A stretch of DNA of 31,013 nt from JAZDGX01 sp043806645. GTDB lineage: Bacteria > Eisenbacteria > RBG-16-71-46 > CAIMUX01 > WJJG01. Under the pieces are notes generated by a model. That model was not told the origin of the DNA, made no database searches, and saw only the letters and a program-made list of their open reading frames with translations. A program made the position numbers and the translations under genes. Location: NCBI GenBank assembly GCA_043806645.1, contig JAZDGX010000160.1, positions 1 to 31,013 of the forward strand, given 5' to 3'. Below, piece after piece: positions 1 to 8,266 of the stretch (position 1 is its first letter; the number at the start of each line of letters is the position of its first letter).

Positions 1-258
1 GTCGCGGTCGGCCGCGGGCCCGCGCTCGCCCGGCAGCGGGGGGCGGGGCGGCCGCGAAGGCGGCGCTTGCGGAAGCGGCGCGTCCCAGGCCGTGCCGGGA
101 TGGCGATCGGCGGCGGCGAGCACCTCTACGCCGCGGCCACCGGAACCGGCACCCGGAACCGGACGGGTTTCCAGGATTACGGCATCCGGCCCGAGCGCGC
201 GGCGCACGGCCTCGAGGGCCTGGGCCATGCCGGCCGCTCTGAATCTCCGGATGCGCAT
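1..258 (-). CDS. flhF: FlhF, flagellar SRP-type GTPase, N-terminal part (cut by window edge)
   Basis: FlhF is a signal-recognition-particle-like GTPase that sets the site and number of flagella at the cell pole. Only the first 86 codons are in the window, open to base 1. The start (MRIRRFRAAGMAQALEAVR) followed by LGPDAVILETR and GVEVLAAADRH matches the typical FlhF N-terminus: a basic strand, then the M-A-L-x-x-V-R helix, then L-G-x-D-A-V-I-L. After about residue 58 it becomes Pro/Ala/Arg rich, like the variable linker before the NG GTPase domain, which is off the window. ATG 258 lies 19 bases after the flhA stop, with an AAGG-type ribosome site. flhF directly after flhA is the usual order. 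The identification rests on the N-terminal motif and position; the GTPase motifs cannot be seen. Confidence 0.88.
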   Translation of the reverse strand, partial: MRIRRFRAAGMAQALEAVRRALGPDAVILETRPVPGAGSGGRGVEVLAAADRHPGTAWDAPLPQAPPSRPPRPPLPGERGPAADRD

Positions 259-277
259 GCGTCTTGCCTTTCCCGGC

Positions 278-2338
278 CTAGGCCGCCAGGCCTTCCTGCG
301 TCACCGTCGCGACCGTCTGCACGTGGGTCACTCCCGCCACTTCCGGATAGGAGAGCACGACGATCTGCGGAATGAAGCGGGCGACGAATTCACGCAGGTA
401 GGGGCGCAGGTATTGGCTGCACAGAATGATCGGATGCTGGGCCACGGTCACCGCGGTTTGCACCGACCGCGACACGCCGTCGATGAGCCGCTGCGCGCGG
501 GCGGCGTCCAGGACCAGGCGGTGCTGGCCCTCCTGGGCCGGGACCACCGCCTCGGCCAACTGCTGCTCGAGGCGTGGATCGAGGGTCACGACCACCAGAC
601 GGCCGCGTTCATCGCGGTACGGACGTACCAGCGTGCGGCCGATGGCTTCGCGGCAGCGCTCGACGAGCACGTCGAGATCCTTGACGGCCGGCGTCACGTC
701 GGCGAGCACCTCGAGCACCGTGATCATGTCGCGGATCGAGACCTGCTCGCGCAGCAGCCGCTTCAACACCTTTTGCACGCCGCTCAGGGTCAGCAGGTTG
801 GGCACGAGTTCCTCGATCAGCGCCGGATGGGTCGTCTTGACCTGATCGAGGATGGCCTGGACATCCTGCCGCGTGAGCAGATCGGCAGCGAAGGTGCGCG
901 CGATTTCGGTCAAATGCGTGGCGAGCACCGCGGCGGGTTCGACGACGGTGAGCCCTTCGGTCTCCGCTTCCACGCGCTGAGCGCTCTGGATCCAGACCGC
1001 GGGGAGACCGAAGACCGGCTCGCGCGCGGGAATCCCGGCAATCGTCTCGGGCCGCGCGCGCGGTCCCATCGCGAGCAACCGCGCGGTGATCAGTTCGCCG
1101 CGGGCGACCTCCTCGCCCCGCAGCTTGATCGCGTAGGCGTCGGCCGGCAGGCGTACGTTGTCGCGGATCCTCACCGGGGGCAACAGGAAGCCGAGTTCGT
1201 TGGCCAGCGCGCGCCGCACGACGGTGATGCGATGGAGCAGATCGCCGCCCGCCTGCTCATCGACCAGCGAAATGAGCCCGAATCCGAGTTCGACCTCGAT
1301 CTCGTCGAGCTGCACCCGCTGCGGGGCGGGCTCGGGCCCGGCGGGGATCTCGCCCTTGCGCCCGGTCGCCGCCTCCTGCTCACGGGCGCGCCGCTCGCGA
1401 CGGGCCATCACGCCCGCCCCGCCCGCCAGGGCCGCAAGCGTCCAGAAAGGCAGCAGCGGCAGCCCCGGCACGAGCCCCAGCAGCAGCAGGATGCCCCCCG
1501 CCGCGAAGGGGGCGCGCTCATCCCCCAGCATCTGCCCGCAGAGCTCTTCGCCCAGGTGGCGCTGGCTCTCGGTGCGGGTAATCAGGATGCCCGAGGCGGT
1601 CGCGATCACCAGCGCCGGGATCTGCGCGACCAGACCGTCGCCGATCGTGAGCATCGTGAAGGTGCGCAGAGAGTCGGTCAGGCTGAGGTTCATCTGCACG
1701 ACGCCGATGACGAAGCCGCCGAGGATGTTGACCAGCGTGATGAAGATGCCCGCCACGGCATCGCCGCGCACGAATTTCGATGCGCCGTCCATCGCCCCGT
1801 AGAAATCGGCCTGCTGCGTGATCTCCTTGCGGCGCGCGCGCGCCTCGTGCTCGTCGATCAGGCCGGCGTTCAGATCGGCGTCGATCGCCATCTGCCGGCC
1901 CGGCATGGCATCCAGGGTGAAGCGCGCCGCCACTTCGGCGATGCGCTGGGCGCCCTTGGTAATGACGACGAACTGGATGATGACCAGAATCAGGAACGCC
2001 ACCGCCCCCACCGCGTAGTTGCCGCCGACGACGAAGTCGCCGAAGGCCGCGATCACCTTGCCGCCGTAGCCGTGCAGCAGAATCTGCCGGGTGGTGGCGA
2101 CGTTGAGGGACAGGCGGAAGAGGGTGGCGAGCAGCAGCACCGTGGGGAAGGCATTGAAGTCGAGCGGGCGGTGCACGTAGATCGTGAGCGAGAGGATCAC
2201 CAGCGCCAACGCGAGATCCGCGATCAGCAGCAGATCGAGCAGCACGGGCGGCACGGGCACCAACATGATGGCGAGCACCAGCAACACGCCGGCCGCCAGC
2301 AGGAGGTCGCTACGCCGTTTCCATCCGCCTCGCACCAT
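278..2338 (-). CDS. flhA: FlhA, flagellar export gate protein
   Basis: FlhA is the largest membrane part of the flagellar type III export gate; it forms the cytoplasmic ring that docks chaperone-substrate complexes. The 686-residue length is normal. The N-terminal half (about 1-325) has eight hydrophobic segments and the family signature around residues 140-165 (AARFTLDAMPGRQMAIDADL), and the FVRGDAVAGIFIT segment follows. An Arg/Glu-rich linker (about 310-345) joins it to the soluble C-terminal domain, which contains ELGFLLPPVRIRDN and the conserved IRDMITVLEVLAD segment. It starts 16 bases after the flhB stop with a GGGAG-type ribosome site and sits between flhB and flhF, as in most genomes. 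Nothing looks truncated. Confidence 0.97.
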   Translation of the reverse strand: MVRGGWKRRSDLLLAAGVLLVLAIMLVPVPPVLLDLLLIADLALALVILSLTIYVHRPLDFNAFPTVLLLATLFRLSLNVATTRQILLHGYGGKVIAAFGDFVVGGNYAVGAVAFLILVIIQFVVITKGAQRIAEVAARFTLDAMPGRQMAIDADLNAGLIDEHEARARRKEITQQADFYGAMDGASKFVRGDAVAGIFITLVNILGGFVIGVVQMNLSLTDSLRTFTMLTIGDGLVAQIPALVIATASGILITRTESQRHLGEELCGQMLGDERAPFAAGGILLLLGLVPGLPLLPFWTLAALAGGAGVMARRERRAREQEAATGRKGEIPAGPEPAPQRVQLDEIEVELGFGLISLVDEQAGGDLLHRITVVRRALANELGFLLPPVRIRDNVRLPADAYAIKLRGEEVARGELITARLLAMGPRARPETIAGIPAREPVFGLPAVWIQSAQRVEAETEGLTVVEPAAVLATHLTEIARTFAADLLTRQDVQAILDQVKTTHPALIEELVPNLLTLSGVQKVLKRLLREQVSIRDMITVLEVLADVTPAVKDLDVLVERCREAIGRTLVRPYRDERGRLVVVTLDPRLEQQLAEAVVPAQEGQHRLVLDAARAQRLIDGVSRSVQTAVTVAQHPIILCSQYLRPYLREFVARFIPQIVVLSYPEVAGVTHVQTVATVTQEGLAA

Positions 2339-2354
2339 GCCCTACTCCCGCTCC

Positions 2355-3437
2355 CTAGGCCGTCCGGGCGGCCGGACGCAGCCTGTGCTTGAGCCGGTAA
2401 ACGTAGGCCAGCAGTTCGGCCACCGCCCGGTAGAGGGCCACCGGGATTTCATGATCGATCTCGATGCGGAAAAGCTCGCGGGCGAGAGGCCGGTCCTCGA
2501 CCACCGGGATGCTGTGGCGCTGCGCGAGCTCGCGGATGCGCTGGGCGATCTTGCGCGCGCCCTTCGCTACGACGGTCGGCGCCTTCATCGTGCGGCGGTC
2601 GTATTTCAGGGCGACGGCCAGGTGGATCGGGTTGACCACGACCACATCCGCGTGCTTCACGTTCTCCATCATGCGCCGGCGGACCATCTCCCGCTGCGCG
2701 CTGCGTACGCGCGCCTTGACGCGGGGATCCCCTTCCATCTCGCGCATCTCGTCGGCGAGTTCCCGATGACTCATCATGATGCTGCGCTCGTACTCCCAGC
2801 GCTGGAACGCGTAGTCGGCGACGCCCAGGACGAGCATCACCGCCGCCACCCGCAGGCCGAGCTTGAGCGCCGCCGCCGCCGCGTAGCCGAAGAGGGCCGC
2901 GGGCTCCGTGCCGGTCAGGCCGGCGAGACGCGGGATTTCCCCGCGCAGGCTGAGCCACGCCACCCATCCGATCAGGACGATCTTGAGCAACGACTTGACG
3001 AGTTCGACCGCGCCCTGCTTCGAGAAGATGCGCGCGATTCCGCGGCTGGGGCTCAAGGCATCCAGGCGCGGGGCGAGCGGCTTCCAACTCATCACCAGCC
3101 CGACCTGCGCGATGTTGGTCAGCAGACCGACCGCCAGAAGCGCACCCGCCAGCGGCAGCAGCGTCAGCAACACGTAGGGCAGCCCGGTATGCAGGTAGCC
3201 TTCCAGGGTCTCCGCGCGCAGATCCAGTTCTCCGCTGCGATCGAGGAGCGCGCGCGTGAGGAGCATCAAGCGCTGAAGCATGAAGGGCCCGGCCAGGGCC
3301 AGCAGCCCCAGCCCCGCCAGCAGCGCGAAGGCGGAGTTGATCTCCTGGCTGCGTGCGACCTTGCCTTCCTCGCGCGCCTGGCGGCGGCGGCGCGGAGTGG
3401 CCGGTTCGGTCCGTTCGTGAAAACCCGTCTCCGCCAT
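2355..3437 (-). CDS. flhB: FlhB, export switch protein with an NPIH cleavage motif
   Basis: FlhB is the export-gate protein that switches secretion from rod/hook to filament substrates after self-cleavage. The 360-residue protein has the usual basic N-terminus with E-R-T-E-P-A-T-P (residues 8-15), four membrane segments (about 35-52, 86-110, 150-165, 185-208) and a C-terminal cytoplasmic domain. The autocleavage motif, normally Asn-Pro-Thr-His, reads Asn269-Pro270-Ile271-His272 here (codons AAC CCG ATC CAC). The Asn and Pro that perform the cyclisation are kept; only the third residue differs. The rest of the site (VVVNP then HLAVALKYD) is normal. It starts 119 bases after fliR with a GGGAG ribosome site. 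The identity is certain; the effect of Ile271 on cleavage is unknown. Confidence 0.97.
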   Translation of the reverse strand: MAETGFHERTEPATPRRRRQAREEGKVARSQEINSAFALLAGLGLLALAGPFMLQRLMLLTRALLDRSGELDLRAETLEGYLHTGLPYVLLTLLPLAGALLAVGLLTNIAQVGLVMSWKPLAPRLDALSPSRGIARIFSKQGAVELVKSLLKIVLIGWVAWLSLRGEIPRLAGLTGTEPAALFGYAAAAALKLGLRVAAVMLVLGVADYAFQRWEYERSIMMSHRELADEMREMEGDPRVKARVRSAQREMVRRRMMENVKHADVVVVNPIHLAVALKYDRRTMKAPTVVAKGARKIAQRIRELAQRHSIPVVEDRPLARELFRIEIDHEIPVALYRAVAELLAYVYRLKHRLRPAARTA

Positions 3438-3470
3438 GGCCGCTCCCGTCCCCTCTCCCTTCCGGCCTCC

Positions 3471-3487
3471 GGGCGAGCCCCTCGCCC
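3471..3487 (-). other. Inverted repeat in the fliR-flhB gap
   Basis: A perfect 7-bp inverted repeat (GGGCGAG / CTCGCCC with a 3-base loop) lies in the 119-base fliR-flhB gap, the longest gap inside the structural run. No T-tract follows it on the minus strand, so it is not a classical terminator. It could be an RNA processing or stability element, or a chance fold in GC-rich DNA. Confidence 0.25.
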
Positions 3488-3556
3488 TCCAAAATTGGCC
3501 GGATTCCGCCAGTGACCCGCGGACGCGTGCTCCTGCACCCTCCTGGCAATGGCAAC

Positions 3557-4324
3557 CTACATGCCAGCCAGTAGGCCCAGGAGATCCCGCTCCAAGCCGG
3601 CGAGCAGCCGATCGACGGTTCTTGTGAAAAATGGGATGGTTAGAGCGATTCCGAGAATGCCGATTCCGATCTTAACGGGGAAGCCGACGATGAAAATGTT
3701 CATCTGCGGGACGGTGCGGGCGACAAATCCCATGGCGGCATCGGCCAGAAACAGTACGGCGAGCAGCGGCCCCCCCACGGCCAGGCTGACCACGAACAGG
3801 CTCCCGGCGAGGCCGATCACCTGGTGCACGACCGGGCCCTGCAGGACCACCCCCCCCAGGGGCAGCGCCTTCAGGCTGAGGCCCAGGGCCCTCAGGAGCA
3901 GGTGATGGCCGTTGAGCAGGAGGAAGAGGAGCAGCGCCAGCGTTCCGTAGAGCCGGGTGATCAGGTCGTCTTCCCCCTCCGCGTGCGGGTCCCAGGCGCT
4001 CACGATCCCGAACCCCATCTGGACGCCGACCAGCGATCCCGCCAGGTTGATCCCCGCGAAGGGGAACGCCGCCGCCAGACCGAGCAGGAGGCCGAGGGCA
4101 GTCTCCCCGGCGACGCAGGCGACGAAGGAGACGAGTCCGGATGCCCGGACCGGCTCCGGCGGGACCGTGCCGAAAAGGGCGATCGCGGTGGCGGCGCCCA
4201 GCAGGATCTTCACCGGGGCGGGAATCCTCTGTTGCGCAAAGATCGGCCCGGCGATGAAGAAGCTCAGGCAGCGCACGAGGAGCAGCCCGAATCTCTCGGC
4301 CCCGGCGAGGGTCAGGATTTCCAT
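3557..4324 (-). CDS. fliR: FliR, flagellar export gate protein
   Basis: FliR joins FliP and FliQ in the core of the flagellar export channel. The 255-residue hydrophobic protein has about six membrane stretches and typical family features: an N-terminal FGLLLVRCLSFFIAGPIF segment, the G-E-T-A-L-G-L-L-L-G-L loop near residue 75, and a C-terminal PQMNIFIVGFPVKIGIG segment, the most conserved part of FliR. ATG 4324 follows the fliQ stop by 10 bases. Its place after fliQ and before flhB is the common order. Length and motifs are normal. Confidence 0.96.
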   Translation of the reverse strand: MEILTLAGAERFGLLLVRCLSFFIAGPIFAQQRIPAPVKILLGAATAIALFGTVPPEPVRASGLVSFVACVAGETALGLLLGLAAAFPFAGINLAGSLVGVQMGFGIVSAWDPHAEGEDDLITRLYGTLALLLFLLLNGHHLLLRALGLSLKALPLGGVVLQGPVVHQVIGLAGSLFVVSLAVGGPLLAVLFLADAAMGFVARTVPQMNIFIVGFPVKIGIGILGIALTIPFFTRTVDRLLAGLERDLLGLLAGM

Positions 4325-4334
4325 GCGGCGCGCC

Positions 4335-4601
4335 CTAGCGGAACCCGGCCAGCCCGCCGAGCAGGCTCCCGGTGAAATCGAGCAACTGATTCACCATCCA
4401 GGGCAGGAAGAGGAACAGGCTCAAGATCACGGCCAGGATCTTCGGAATGAACGTGAGCGTCATCTCGTGAACCTGCGTGACGGCCTGAAAGATGGAGACT
4501 AGCAATCCAGCCACCAGACCGAAGAGCAGCATCGGGCCCGCCACCATCAGCGCCAACATGAGCGCCCGTTGAAAGAGCGCGATCGCTTCCGTTGCGGTCA
4601 T
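4335..4601 (-). CDS. fliQ: FliQ, flagellar export gate protein
   Basis: FliQ is the small two-helix membrane protein that packs around the FliP/FliR export channel. The 88-residue product matches the family length. It has two hydrophobic helices (about 13-38 and 52-74) and typical sequence: MTATEAIALFQRAL at the start, then FGLVAGLLVSIFQAVTQVHE, then TFIPKILAV. ATG 4601 was preferred over an upstream in-frame TTG because a strong AGGAGGAG ribosome site lies just before it and the N-terminus then matches the family. It begins 13 bases after the fliP stop. Confidence 0.96.
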   Translation of the reverse strand: MTATEAIALFQRALMLALMVAGPMLLFGLVAGLLVSIFQAVTQVHEMTLTFIPKILAVILSLFLFLPWMVNQLLDFTGSLLGGLAGFR

Positions 4602-4614
4602 GTCTCCTCCTGCC

Positions 4615-5364
4615 TCAACCAAAACTGCGCAACAGGCTGCTCACGACCAGATGCCAGCCATCGACCAGGACGAAGAGCAGAATCTTGAAGGGCATGGAGA
4701 TCATCGCCGGGGGCAGCATGAGCATGCCCATCGACATGAGAATGCTCGCGACGACCATGTCGACGACCAGGAAGGGCAGATAGATGACGAACCCCATCTG
4801 GAAGGCGGTCCTCAACTCGCTGATGAGAAAGGCGGGCACGACCACGGTCAGAGGCAGATCGTCCACGCTTTGCGGCCGCTCCTGTGCCGCCATGCCGGCG
4901 AAGAGCTGCAGGTCCTTCTCGCGGGTCTGGCGCAGCATGAAGGTGCGTAGCGGTACGGCGCCCTCTTTCAGAGCGTCCCCCGCGGAAAGCTCTCCCTCGA
5001 GGTAGGGACGCAGGGATTGGTCGTGCACGACTTGCCAGGTGGGCGTCATGACGAAGAACGTCATCAACAGGGCGAGGCCGACCAGGATCTGGTTGGGCGG
5101 CAGTTGGTTGGTGCTGAGCGCCTGGCGCACGAACGAGAGCACGATCAGGATGCGCGTGAAGCTCGTCAGCATGAGCACGAGCGCCGGGGCCACCGCGAGA
5201 ATGGTGAGCAGCAGCAACAACTGCAGGCCGGTCGCGACCTTCTCGGGTCCGATTCCCTGCGCCGCCCCGTCGTCGAGGGTGAGCGTGAGGGACGGGCCCG
5301 CCCAGGCCGGCGCAACCCACATGCAGCTGAGCGCGATCAAACCGACGAGAGCGAGGGAGCGCAT
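4615..5364 (-). CDS. fliP: FliP, flagellar export channel protein
   Basis: FliP forms most of the central channel of the flagellar export gate. From ATG 5364 it is 249 residues, the normal size, with a cleavable signal peptide (MRSLALVGLIALSCMW then APAWAG), as FliP typically has. Clear family motifs follow: TSFTRILIVLSFVRQALSTN, PPNQILVGLALLMTFFVM, VVVPAFLISELRTAFQMGF and VVASILMSMGMLMLPP. The ribosome site GGGAGGG lies 5 bases before the ATG, and the fliO stop is directly upstream. A longer reading frame extends upstream but overlaps fliO and lacks family resemblance. Confidence 0.97.
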   Translation of the reverse strand: MRSLALVGLIALSCMWVAPAWAGPSLTLTLDDGAAQGIGPEKVATGLQLLLLLTILAVAPALVLMLTSFTRILIVLSFVRQALSTNQLPPNQILVGLALLMTFFVMTPTWQVVHDQSLRPYLEGELSAGDALKEGAVPLRTFMLRQTREKDLQLFAGMAAQERPQSVDDLPLTVVVPAFLISELRTAFQMGFVIYLPFLVVDMVVASILMSMGMLMLPPAMISMPFKILLFVLVDGWHLVVSSLLRSFG

Positions 5365-5365
5365 G

Positions 5366-5956
5366 CTAGCCCTCCCTCCGCCGCGGGCCGGTAGCTGCCG
5401 GGGATGTGGCGAACAGCGCCGAGAGCTGCGCTCCCACGCGCTGGATTTCCCCTTGCAGCGTGCTTTCGAAGGGCGTCGGCAGTTCGTCGGGCGCGGGGAC
5501 GGGCGCGATGCGCACGGCTTCCCCGGCCGACTCCGCCTGCGCGGCAACGACCTTGCCCAGGGCGGTGATCTGCTGCGGCGTGACTCCGATCAGCAGCGAC
5601 TCCCCCGCGATGCGCACCAGCGCGAGCGACGTCCGCGGCCCCAGGGACCGCTGGCTGACGATCTGGATCTCATGCTGGCCGGCCGCCTTGCCCCCGCTGC
5701 GCGCCGCCTTGCGGTACAGATGCAGGACGGCGTAGAGCAAGCCGAGGACAAGCGCCAGGGCGAGCGCGACGCGGACGAGCATGGCGCCCGTCGAGGGCGC
5801 GAACGGCGCGGGCGACGATGCCAGCGCATCCGCGAAGGCCGGGCCGTTCAGCAGGCAGAGCCAACCGCCACCGCATGTCCCCCACCGCGCGGCGCGCAGG
5901 ATGGGACCGGTCGTCCGCGAGGCAGGCCCTCCGATCCGCCGCAACGCTCCGTTCAC
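5366..5956 (-). CDS. fliO: FliO, flagellar export gate assembly factor
   Basis: FliO is a single-pass membrane protein that helps assemble the FliP ring. The 196-residue product starts at GTG 5956, overlapping the fliN stop by four bases (GTGA), a sign of translational coupling. A hydrophobic segment at about 58-80 (MLVRVALALALVLGLLYAV) is followed by the cytoplasmic FliO core with the family pattern I-x-x-x-S-Q-R-S-L-G-P-R-T-S-L-A-L-V-R-I and L-L-I-G-V-T. It carries a long, weakly conserved N-terminal region with a second hydrophobic patch near 25-43 that may act as a signal sequence. Sequence conservation in FliO is always low; position between fliN and fliP supports the call. Confidence 0.9.
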   Translation of the reverse strand: MNGALRRIGGPASRTTGPILRAARWGTCGGGWLCLLNGPAFADALASSPAPFAPSTGAMLVRVALALALVLGLLYAVLHLYRKAARSGGKAAGQHEIQIVSQRSLGPRTSLALVRIAGESLLIGVTPQQITALGKVVAAQAESAGEAVRIAPVPAPDELPTPFESTLQGEIQRVGAQLSALFATSPAATGPRRREG

Positions 5957-6504
5957 GCCGCTCCTCCCAGGCTGAGGATGCGCTCCTCGGGCGAGATCAG
6001 CGAGGTGAGACGCACACCGAAGCGATCCTCGATGACCACCACCTCCCCGCGCGCCACGAGGACGCCGTTGACGTAGAGATCGACCGGCTCGTTGGCCTGC
6101 TTGGCGAGTTCGATCACGGAGCCCGGCCCATAGTCGAGGATCTCCTTGACCAGCACCTCCGTCCGGCCGAGTTCCACCGTGACCGGGAGCTTGACATCCA
6201 GCAGCAACTCGATGTTGGCGCGGTCTCCGGCGGCGGGGGCATTCGCCACGGGGCCGAAGCGAACCGGACGCACGACCGGTTCCTCCGTTTCCGCGGCCAC
6301 TTCCCCGCCTTCGGAGGCGGACCCGAAGTCCTCCCAGGCCGGAGGCATCGCCTGCGGCTCCTCCCCTCCCTCCGCCTCGGCCGGATCGAAGGGTCCGAGT
6401 TCGTTGGCGCGCGCTCCATCCTGCGCCTGATCCTGATTCATGGGCTGCGTTTCCCCCGGGTTCACCACCCGCCCCTGGTCCTTTTCGCGGGCTTCTTCGC
6501 TCAT
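5953..6504 (-). CDS. fliN: FliN, rotor switch protein with acidic N-terminal extension
   Basis: FliN forms the lower part of the switch (C) ring with FliM and binds FliH during export. From ATG 6504 the protein has 183 residues, longer than the roughly 100-140 of most FliN. The extra length is an N-terminal stretch of about 95 residues rich in Glu, Asp, Pro and Ala, then the SpoA domain: IELLLDVKLPVTVELGRTEVLVK, GPGSVIEL, then EPVDLYVNGVLVARGEVVVIEDRFGVRLT. ATG 6504 has an AGGAGGG ribosome site 7 bases upstream; a GTG at 6519 lacks one. There is no CheC-like domain, so this is FliN rather than FliY, although the gene order is Bacillus-like. Confidence 0.95.
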   Translation of the reverse strand: MSEEAREKDQGRVVNPGETQPMNQDQAQDGARANELGPFDPAEAEGGEEPQAMPPAWEDFGSASEGGEVAAETEEPVVRPVRFGPVANAPAAGDRANIELLLDVKLPVTVELGRTEVLVKEILDYGPGSVIELAKQANEPVDLYVNGVLVARGEVVVIEDRFGVRLTSLISPEERILSLGGAA

Positions 6505-6523
6505 GGGCTCCCTCCTCACCGCG

Positions 6524-7522
6524 TCACGCGCGGCCGCAGATCTGGACCGCCAGTCGCTTGCCGGACATTCCCGGCCGGCCGCTCAGCTTTTCCTTGCCCC
6601 CGATCACTACCGGCAGCGGCTCGTGGATCCCGCGATCGAGCGGGATCACGTCGCCCGGCTTCATGCGGATGAACTCGCTGACGCTCAGGCTGCCCCGCCC
6701 CAACCGCACGCTGAGCGGGATCCGCCCCTCCTGCACGCCGAGGACCATCCAGGGCCGTCCCTCGGTGGCGCCCTTCTGGCGCAGCGCCCCTTGCGCGAAG
6801 GCGGAAGCGAGCTTGGCGATCGCCGGCTCGATGGTCACGAGCGGATAACAGAACGAACAGGTGCCGCTCACGTGCTGCAGCTTGAGCTTGAGCGTTGCCA
6901 GCAGCACGATCTCGGTCTCGGAAAGCAGCCTCAGCATGCTCGGCCGCTTCTCGAAGCCCCGCCGCTGCGGGGTGAAGCGCGTCACCTCCGACCAGGCGTC
7001 GGCGAGCACACGCAGGCCGTCGTCGATCACCCTCGCGATCAAGGTCGTCTCGAGCGCCGTCGGATCGCGCAGCAGGCTGGTCTGTTCGCCGCGCCCGCCG
7101 AGCAGCCGGTCGACAATGCCGAGCACGAGCTCATTGCTGATCTCCGCCACACCCGCGCCCTCCAGGGGCGCCATGCTGAAGGGGAAGAGACAGGCGGATT
7201 TGGGCAGACCGTGGATCCACTCCGCGTAGTTCAGCTGCTCCAGCGACAGCACCTGGATCTCGGCCATCGTGCGCAGATTCCCGCTCAGCACGCCCGAAAA
7301 GGCGAGAGCGAAGGTCTCGTGCAGGCTGTGCAGCAGCCTCAGCTGGTCGCGCGAGATCCGGCTCGGCCGGCGGAAGTCGTAGAGCTGCATGGCGCCGGCG
7401 CGGGCAGGCTCCTCTGCGCTCGCCGAATCGGTCTCTGCGCCTGCGCCCGTGCCGCCGGTTTCATCTTCCTGAAAACTGCGGAGCAGGGCATCGACCTCGT
7501 CCTGGGAGAGAATGTTCGCCAC
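6524..7522 (-). CDS. fliM: FliM, rotor switch protein
   Basis: FliM is the middle part of the rotor switch; it binds phosphorylated CheY and FliG. The 332-residue product starts at GTG 7522 (GAGGG site 6 bases upstream, 10 bases after the fliL stop). The N-terminal CheY-binding peptide is present as MANILSQDEVDALL. Next come the CheC-like middle domain (LYDFRRPSRISRDQLRLL, then LSLEQLNYAEWI and ISNELVLGIVDRLLGG) and the C-terminal SpoA domain (about 250-328, VRLGRGSLSVSEFIRMKPGDVI). The intact CheY-binding peptide implies CheY control of rotation, although no cheY gene lies in the window. Confidence 0.97.
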   Translation of the reverse strand: MANILSQDEVDALLRSFQEDETGGTGAGAETDSASAEEPARAGAMQLYDFRRPSRISRDQLRLLHSLHETFALAFSGVLSGNLRTMAEIQVLSLEQLNYAEWIHGLPKSACLFPFSMAPLEGAGVAEISNELVLGIVDRLLGGRGEQTSLLRDPTALETTLIARVIDDGLRVLADAWSEVTRFTPQRRGFEKRPSMLRLLSETEIVLLATLKLKLQHVSGTCSFCYPLVTIEPAIAKLASAFAQGALRQKGATEGRPWMVLGVQEGRIPLSVRLGRGSLSVSEFIRMKPGDVIPLDRGIHEPLPVVIGGKEKLSGRPGMSGKRLAVQICGRA

Positions 7523-7532
7523 CGCGTTACCC

Positions 7533-8153
7533 TCACTGCAAAACGTAATCGGTGTAGTAGAGGTTGTTCACACTGCCCGAAACCAGGAACCCGTTGATCC
7601 GATCGACGCAGGCGACGCGGATTTCCTCGCGCACGGTGGGATCGGTGAGCTCTTCAAGGCTGCGCGACGAAAACTCACGGATGAACAGATCGCGTACCTG
7701 CGGCTTGCGCGAATCCAACTCGGCGATCACCCGCTCGCCGTCGCGAGTCTCGAGGGCGATGCCGAGACGCAGGAAACGCTTGCCCTGCGTGCCGGAGGGG
7801 TTGATCACCATTTCATCGACCAGGTACTGCTCGCCGGGGAGTTCGGACCCGCCCTCGGTCGCCGGCGACACGGCGGTGCCCGCCGCGGTCGGCCCCGGAG
7901 CGCCGCCCAGCCGGGGCGCAAGCACGTCGGTGACCACAAAGAAGGTCCCCGCGGTCATGCTGCCCAGGATGAGCAGACCCGCGGCCACCCGGACCATCGC
8001 CGCCGGAAGCAGAATCGGACCGAGAAAGGAGAGTCCGCGCCGCTGCCGCTCGGGCGGTGGCGCCGCGGGTTGCCCCTCGGCATCCGCCGAGGTCTCGGGC
8101 GCTGCCTCGACCGGCTCGACCGGGGTCGCATCCTTGGGACTCTTTGCCGCCAT
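7533..8153 (-). CDS. fliL: FliL, stator-associated flagellar protein
   Basis: FliL is an inner-membrane protein that rings the stator and supports motor torque. From ATG 8153 (GGAGGCGAGGG ribosome site) it is 206 residues. A Pro/Ala/Glu-rich cytoplasmic tail (1-40) precedes a membrane segment (about 50-76) and a periplasmic FliL domain with V-I-N-P-S-G-T-Q-G-K-R-F-L-R-L-G-I-A-L-E and a C-terminus ending NNLYYTDYVLQ, the typical FliL ending. Both the tail and the stretch after the membrane helix are longer than in short FliL proteins. It lies between flgE and fliM. The 113 bases upstream contain no room or pattern for flbD, which often sits here. Confidence 0.94.
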   Translation of the reverse strand: MAAKSPKDATPVEPVEAAPETSADAEGQPAAPPPERQRRGLSFLGPILLPAAMVRVAAGLLILGSMTAGTFFVVTDVLAPRLGGAPGPTAAGTAVSPATEGGSELPGEQYLVDEMVINPSGTQGKRFLRLGIALETRDGERVIAELDSRKPQVRDLFIREFSSRSLEELTDPTVREEIRVACVDRINGFLVSGSVNNLYYTDYVLQ

Positions 8154-8266
8154 ACCCTCGCCTCCCTTTCCATTTCCCTGTCGCTCGGGCCCGTTGCGCT
8201 GCTCAGCCGCGGACCGGGGCCGTGCGCCGGATCCGCGATGCACGCCCGGCGATCCCTCCGGACGCC

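Noticed and set aside
92..2392. Very long open frames on the plus strand (766 codons opposite flhA; others opposite fliF, flgE and flrC)
   Set aside because: They run antisense to well-conserved genes. In DNA with about 70% GC, stops are rare in the frame opposite real codons. The predicted products are rich in His, Arg, Gln and Asp with no domain.
8154..8266. A possible flbD gene between flgE and fliL
   Set aside because: The 113-base gap is too short and shows no FlbD-like reading frame.
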